Origin: Tachypleus tridentatus
Lineage: Eukaryota > Arthropoda > Merostomata > Xiphosura > Limulidae
DNA: 64,000 nucleotides
Assembly (NCBI RefSeq): GCF_004210375.1
Contig: NC_134830.1
Span: 7,998,001-8,062,000, forward strand
Reading direction: 5' to 3'
In this document: one piece after another, positions 59,201 to 64,000 of the stretch
How the letters are laid out: every line of letters begins with the position of its first letter
Numbering within the stretch: position 1 is the stretch's first letter
Program-made: the position numbers and the translations under genes
The notes under the pieces: generated by a model
What the model was told of the DNA's origin: nothing
Seen by the model: the letters and a program-made list of their open reading frames with translations, nothing else
Databases searched by the model: none

Positions 59201-62200
59201 ATGTCCCAGATTACACCAAATCACACCAAATAGCATCCATTTTCATGCCTCCGGACCCCCCTAGTCAGGCGCGGCTGCACCTCGCTGTGGCGCCAGGCTA
59301 TATACCTTTTCCTCTTTTTTTCATAAATGTCATTGGCATGCCTGCAGTTGGTTAACTATAATTTAAATTTATTCTGGTCCTATTGATAATATTGATTGTA
59401 AAATAGAAATAATTAAACATCCAAATATACAAATGAAACTTGTCAACATACAAATCTGCTTAGTTCCAGAACAAATAGTTTGTAATAAAATATTTATTTT
59501 AGAAATTAGTAGTGTTAGAAAATGTAAAATATAATTAAATAACAAAAATCATGAGTTAAACATGGAAAATTAACAAAATATTTAAAACCAACTGGCTTAA
59601 AACTGGTTATAAAAACAAGTGTTGGTGTTGTTTTCACATTGTTCTTAGTTTCTCCATTGTGGCTTAGAATCAAAAAGTGTGTGAGAAACAGTATTTCAAA
59701 TCTATCTTTTGTATCCTACAAATCAGATCCAAACAAGCTTTTCATTCAATATTAGAACTCATCAGTTTGGTTAGATGGTGAGACACAAAAGTTTCTATGA
59801 AACACTATTTATACATGTGGTATAAAACATTAAATATTTCAATATAAATGGTGTAAATACTGAAATATTGTACAAGTTAAAAGTTATTATAAAACAAGTT
59901 AACTGTAGATGTATTTCATTGTTTATATTCCTCTTAACTTGTCTATTGTGGTTCAAAATTACAGGTATATAAAATTAAAACAAAATGGTTTTCTTACATA
60001 CCTGTAATTTTTCAATCACAACAGACAAATTAAGAAATATATAGAAAAGTAAACACATCTGTAGTTGATTTGTTTTATAATAATGAAAACTTTAAATATT
60101 AAATTTCAGACAGACAGGTTTTAAAAAACAATTTTGTATTTTTTGTTTGCTGTTTGTATATTACTGGCTTATAGTACTATGAGACAAATGTTACTTTCCA
60201 TTAATATATACATATAATTTATAATAAGGTCTTCACATAAGACTGCTTTTTGATAAATAAACTATCAGATTAATATTAGTTTCTAACTGACAAATAGTAA
60301 CTTAAACTCTTGTTTTAATTAAACTAATGTGTTGTCACAATTTCAAGTAATCTATGATAAAAAGTGTTAGAAACAAGTTAAAGTACTTAGAACTACACAT
60401 GTTCACACAGTCATTATATGTCTAAAAACTGACCTAGTTTTATACTGCAGTCCTTTCCAAGTAAAATGTTACTACTTTTAATATCTCTGTGAATTATGTT
60501 ATTAATATGTAGAAACTCTATTCCTTTGAGAACCTAAATGAAATATGAATTTGTTTTAAATATATTAAGATATCAGTATAATTTTAGTGTGTTTGTTGTA
60601 TTCAATATTTTATATATAATGATATTTGGATACAACAATACAAACATGAAGTACAACAAAACAAATATTAAAGTTTGTTTATATTAATAACTACCAGAAG
60701 TACCTGGCTTTGATCAGGTTAATTTATTACTTGTTTTATTATCTGCTGTCAAGAGTAAAGTGTGGGATTTACAGGTTGAGATAAACAACTATGGTAACTT
60801 TAAACCTAAATCATTTCTGAATTAAGGTATTTTATATATTTCATTTATACTTTCAGTACATGGACTAACAACAGTATTACACTATACTTTTGTTACTAAG
60901 CAACATGACATAAAATGAGTGGTTGTAAAGCATTATTATCAAAACACATTGTTTATCCTATATATGTTTTTCTATAAATGAAAGTACTCAACTATGTTCA
61001 GATTATTAGGTTGATATATTATATTGTGACAGAGGCAGACTGGCCAATGTGCCATTGTACTTTGGCCTCCTCAAATAAAGTGCAAAGGTCATATATAACT
61101 CTGTGCTGGTAGGATGGTATAGGTCCTAACCAGTAATGAAACAGCACGGCCCCTAAACAGGGCCTAGTCCACCTCTGCTACATGTCTTTGTCATTGTGAG
61201 TGTTTTGAATCTATTTTAGCATAAAGGTATAGCCTATATATGTTTCTTGTTAAGCAACATGACATAACAGTCATTGTCCTTTCTCAGGAAATGAATGTTT
61301 ATGAATGTATCCTATGTTTTGACAAGGAACTACAATAATTATTGAAAACATTTAAATAAATTACAATCATCAGATCTCTGCTATAATAAAAACCTATACT
61401 GACAATAATCAATATGACTTTACTTTACAAACCACTGATATTTTATTTTCACAGAGACAAGTTTTGTTGACAATGTCAGTCAAACAGCCACCTTCCATAT
61501 ATTCCATTATTACCTACACATACATTTTATTATTTACTAAAATTATACATAATAATGAGACAGTAATCATATATCAAATAAAAATAGAAAAGTTTACAAA
61601 CAATTGTTCATGAGGTGGGAACTAAAGTAACAACAGTTCATAAACATTCTTTAATATTTAGATTTTTATTATCTAGAAAGATGTGTGGTTCATAGAAAAT
61701 ATTACAAATTCAATTTCAAGAGTATTAATAAATAATAAAGAGTGATTACTTTTCAACTTCTTTCGTAGTTTTATCTATTTACAATTTTTATTTTTTACCA
61801 CAAAATATTTTTTATATTTTTTTAAATGTACATTGTTTTATATATTAGTTACTAATGATGTTATCTTATATCCAACATTTATAAACAAAACAATTCAGAT
61901 TGTATTTTGTGTAAGAAACTTCTAAGTTAATATTTATTGTATTTCACACAAAGTTTACAGTTTTGCAAATAATGCTACATTTAATAGAATAATTTCTACA
62001 ACCACATATAAATTATGTGAACCAAACATACATAGAAGATGGATAAATCAACGTAATAAATTAGAGTGCTACTGATATATATTGTGTTCATGAGAGATAG
62101 TATACTACTAGGAACACTGTAAGTTATTTCAAAATCATATATATGGAATCAGTTAAAAATTATTGTGTCTGAAACAAATATGGCTCCAATCTACAGTCTC

Positions 62201-62599
62201 TTATAAGAGATCTTTCAAGTATTATTTATAATCAGAATTTTAAAAAAAAATTCACACCTAGAAGAGTAATATGTAAAAAATATTCTTAAATGTGAAGAAT
62301 TGCTTGAAATAAACATATTTAACTAAATAAAGACAGAACCTTAACCTACTCTCTATTAGAGGTAATATTAAAAATAAAAGAGAACTAATATGTAAGACTA
62401 ACAAGACTTACCCAGAGCTCATCACCAACAAGATAACTGTCCACGTACTTCACTATATTAGGATGTTTCTTTTCTTGAAGTACTGATAATTCTGCTAATT
62501 AGAAGTTCTTTTTTTACTTGTTGGTTTAAATTTATCTGTTTAACAGCAACTTTCACACCAGTCGCTTTATCAATGGCTGTATAAATTGTTCCTGAAGCA
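56077..62599 (-). CDS. PAK-like (STE20 family) Ser/Thr kinase gene, kinase-domain exons
   Basis: Five exons on the minus strand (62,599-62,412; 61,513-61,424; 60,533-60,434; 57,240-57,044; 56,214-56,077) give a nearly complete PAK kinase domain from the glycine loop to the last helix. Key residues are present: VAVKQ Lys, AEL Glu of helix [17 protein letters not shown], and DIWSLG. PAKs are Cdc42/Rac effectors that phosphorylate cytoskeletal and signalling targets. The CRIB and autoinhibitory region would lie upstream, outside or unseen in the window. The activation segment is unusual: [14 protein letters not shown] replaces RSTMVGTPYWMAPE. The first listed exon has one extra base. This is a divergent paralogue rather than a canonical PAK; it could be functional or newly broken. 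Confidence 0.86.
57044..57240 (-). CDS. PAK-like exon: DFG to substrate-binding lobe
   Basis: A 197-bp exon after acceptor CATCACAG, with donor GTAAGT. It encodes (A)[60 protein letters not shown] and ENSDM. It aligns without gaps to PAK. The activation-loop Thr (T423 of human PAK1) is Ser, and the P+1 loop GTPYW is GTRQW. All catalytic residues are kept. Confidence 0.92.
57245..57560. other. intron sequence, nothing recognised
   Basis: AT-rich intron of the PAK-like gene between the DFG exon and the antisense CpG-bearing block. No repeat family is identified. Confidence 0.5.
57570..57844 (+). promoter_or_regulatory. CpG-bearing leader with YY1-like site
   Basis: A GC-richer patch in an AT-rich intron with a dozen or so CpGs. 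It includes GACCGCCATCTTGG at 57,741-57,754, a close match to the YY1 motif common at housekeeping promoters and 5' leaders. It ends one base before the ATG of the basic frame. It could be a real antisense promoter or a leader copied together with a retrogene. Confidence 0.4.
57845..58140 (+). pseudogene. intronless basic coiled-coil frame, family not recognised
   Basis: ATG opens [26 protein letters not shown]. After a frame change near 57,920-57,926 the sequence continues as [71 protein letters not shown] and a stop. The combined product of about 98 residues is Lys/Arg/Glu-rich, probably a helical nuclear or nucleolar tail. Codon use is non-random and GC is higher than in the surroundings. 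It lies antisense in a PAK-like intron. It may be a retrocopy, the last exon of another gene, or part of an unknown element. Confidence 0.5.
58150..58812. repeat. tandem repeat of about 290 bp
   Basis: ATGCAGCAGAGCAGTAGTTG with GTCAGTGACTG starts units near 58,175, 58,455 and 58,758. Within each unit come GCTTTTCTTGATTTGCTGTT/GCTTTCCTTCATATGCTGTT, GACATTAAGGTACCAGTAGT and GATGAACAA in the same order. There are two and a fraction copies, directly downstream of the basic frame. Confidence 0.8.
58813..60433. other. intron of the PAK-like gene
   Basis: Very AT-rich. At 59,205-59,310 there is an isolated GC-rich patch (CCTCCGGACCCCCCTAGTCA, GGCGCGGCTGCACC) of unknown origin that looks like the conserved end of some repeat. 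Otherwise nothing is recognised. Confidence 0.45.
60434..60533 (-). CDS. PAK-like exon: catalytic loop
   Basis: A 100-bp exon after acceptor CATTTAG, with donor GTCAGT. It reads [20 protein letters not shown] then [13 protein letters not shown] plus one base that completes Ala of ADFG. HRD and the Lys and Asn of the catalytic loop are present; PAK HRDIKSDN reads HRDIKSSN. Compared with PAK1 one residue is missing at the junction with the previous exon (VCK-VLKG against VCRECLQA). Confidence 0.9.
61020..61200. other. GC-balanced patch in intron, unidentified
   Basis: GACAGAGGCAGACTGGCCAA to CAGGGCCTAGTCCACCTCTG stands out from the AT-rich intron. Its two ends are loosely inverted (CAGAGG...CCTCTG), which could reflect a short DNA transposon, but I cannot name one. 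Confidence 0.3.
61424..61513 (-). CDS. PAK-like exon: hinge and helix D
   Basis: A 90-bp phase-0 exon after acceptor TGTGTAG, with donor GTAAAG. It reads [20 protein letters not shown] then [10 protein letters not shown]. This matches PAK [30 protein letters not shown]. The gatekeeper Met of VVME is kept. Confidence 0.9.
62412..62599 (-). CDS. PAK-like exon: N-lobe, with one-base frame break
   Basis: After acceptor GTTTCAG it reads [34 protein letters not shown], then in a frame shifted by one base [28 protein letters not shown], with donor GTAAGT. Removing a single base around 62,490-62,502 makes the alignment to PAK gap-free; the exon is 188 bp where 187 is expected. The ATP-binding Lys and helix-C Glu are on opposite sides of the break. 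It is either a consensus error or a real disabling change. Confidence 0.85.
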
Positions 62600-63042
62600 C
62601 TGAAACGGTAGAACAAAATATCATTAGATCTGTAATGTGCAAGAACATGAACATATTACACCATGCTACTAATAAAATTATTCTACCTTTTAAAATAATA
62701 ATAGAATATCAGATGTTTCTAATCTTATATTTTTATAAGGTTAAAAACTGTATGCTTAGTTTATCATACTGTAATTACAAAATTATCGACAATTTAATGT
62801 TTGTTATTATATGAACGCGATTCTAATATACTGATAAAATATAAATGATTTAATGCATAACAATATTAATTGCACTACAGATTATTTGGATAATTAAACC
62901 TTGTATGTGATCATGTGTACGTTAAACGTTGTCATAGCAATAATGTCGTTCTATACTGTTATTTTGTTTTTAATAATTTGTCTAACTTCTTCTTGAAATG
63001 ATAATGTACAATTATTTAGTTTCAATTTTTCAACACTTTCTA
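62600..63042. other. upstream intron, no exon seen
   Basis: AT-rich sequence 5' of the N-lobe exon. The preceding PAK exon (ending at the first Gly of the glycine loop) is not recognisable here or up to the window end. Confidence 0.4.
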
Positions 63043-63276
63043 GGCCCGGCATGGCCAAGCGTGTTAAGGCATGCGACTCGTAATCTGAGGGTCGCGGGTT
63101 TGCATCCCTGTCGCGCCAAACATGCTCGCCCTCCCAGCCGTGGGGGCGATAATGTTGGTAAAAGAGTAGCCCAAAGTTGGCGGTGGGTGGTAATGACTAG
63201 CTGTCTTCCCTCTAGTCTTACACTACTAAATTAGGGACGGCTAGCAGAGATAGCCCTCGAGTAGCCATGCCGGGCC
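63043..63276 (+). mobile_element. Thr-type SINE with inverted head at its 3' end
   Basis: The head GGCCCGGCATGGCC, a B box GGGTTTGCATCCC and the body are normal, with an internal deletion in the GGCGTTATAATG region. Instead of the (AAAC)n tail it stops at CTCGAGTA and ends GCCATGCCGGGCC, the reverse complement of its own start. The unit thus has 13-14-bp inverted ends. Confidence 0.85.
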
Positions 63277-63289
63277 AATTCTGATAGGT

Positions 63290-64000
63290 ACATTCCTCCT
63301 TTCACACAAATAACTATTTTCATTCAGTGCTGCCCTCTATATGTCTCTCAAGTATAATATTATGCGAACCTTTTCAGACAGACATTTGTAACAAGTGTGT
63401 CAAGATTTATGTTCATTGGTTCCACTCTAAATCCAAAATCCGACCACCGACAACACATATCTATCTACGTGTGGGTATAATGAGGGATCCCAATTCAAGG
63501 AATGAACCACAATTTGACGTCTTACTCTCTTGTTTTTGTATGATTTAATGTGGAGGATTTCATGTCGTCTACACCAGCACAACACGACAACCCCACTCTA
63601 CACTGAATGGATTTTATTGTATCATTAAGGATGTTGCCCTTACAGTACTTACACAAGCAATATAGAACTGGAGAGTATTAACGGTCCACAGACTCCACTA
63701 AAACAGAAAGAGTATTAAACCTCATAGAGAGTCTGGAGACACGAAAACACTTGAAACAGTGCAATGGGTGACCACAAAACCCTATTTTAAAACAGACCAT
63801 ACCGATTTATTTAATACAAAGGATAGCAAGAATGGGTAGATATCTCTTTCTTCTTTATACATGTAGTCCATAAGTGGTATAGTCCAGTACGAGTATATTT
63901 ATAAAGAAATTCCACCTTCAGGAAAACCTTCAAATGATCTTGTTAAATACCCCTTCAATACAGTATGCAATGCGTAGCCATACAAGTCAAGACGTTTAAC
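63290..64000. other. unassigned end of window
   Basis: More GC-balanced than the kinase introns. A 73-codon plus-strand frame (63,327-63,548) has no known motif. It may be part of an old repeat. Confidence 0.35.

Noticed and set aside
63327-64000. Possible long terminal repeat or retroelement at the window end
   Set aside because: Composition differs from the introns, but no terminal repeat, primer site or coding motif could be seen within the window.

Overview
The window is animal nuclear DNA, most likely from a chelicerate and probably a horseshoe crab. It is AT-rich, intron-split and dense in tRNA-derived SINEs. The dominant SINE has a Thr(CGU)-like tRNA head beginning GGCCCGGCATGGCC and an (AAAC)n tail; I associate it from memory with horseshoe crab sequence, and that assignment is inference. 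There are no bacterial features, CRISPR arrays or operons. Genes cover only a small part of the window. About one third is minisatellite, and most long open frames are by-products of those arrays or of SINEs.

Layout: 0-9.4 kb is a graveyard of SINEs with two small minisatellites. From 9.4 to 20.4 kb lie four further minisatellites: 47-bp; 40-bp, about 134 copies; 34-bp; and 63-bp. They are broken by SINE insertions and one Penelope-like retroelement end. From 21.0 to 24.7 kb (perhaps to 25.9 kb), on the minus strand, is a Hairy/E(spl)/HES-type bHLH-Orange repressor gene. Its bHLH, Orange domain and terminal WRPW are all visible. Its large intron holds a SINE, a CR1-type LINE with a SINE inside it, and an inverted pair of Penelope ends. 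From 28.1 to 40.6 kb comes a giant 43-bp minisatellite (about 9.5 kb), smaller arrays, a 500-base assembly gap, and a 31-bp array. From 40.6 to 49.4 kb the DNA is AT-rich with little recognisable.

From 49.4 to 52 kb there is a promoter-like patch with a possible first exon, then two exon-like pieces of glyceraldehyde-3-phosphate dehydrogenase (GAPDH). The catalytic His of that copy reads Cys, so it is probably a broken copy. A Tc1-type transposase relic lies at 53.7-54.4 kb. From 56.1 to 62.6 kb, on the minus strand, are five consecutive exons of a p21-activated-kinase-like (PAK/STE20) kinase domain. It has an unusual activation segment and one single-base frame break. Its N-terminal regulatory region is not in view. 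An antisense intronless basic reading frame with a CpG-bearing, YY1-like leader sits in one of its introns.

The two real genes are a transcriptional repressor of the Notch-target class and a Ser/Thr kinase. They are unrelated, and nothing suggests they work together. Many single-base length changes, especially in the second half of the 43-bp array, suggest long-read consensus errors, so single frame breaks should be read with caution.
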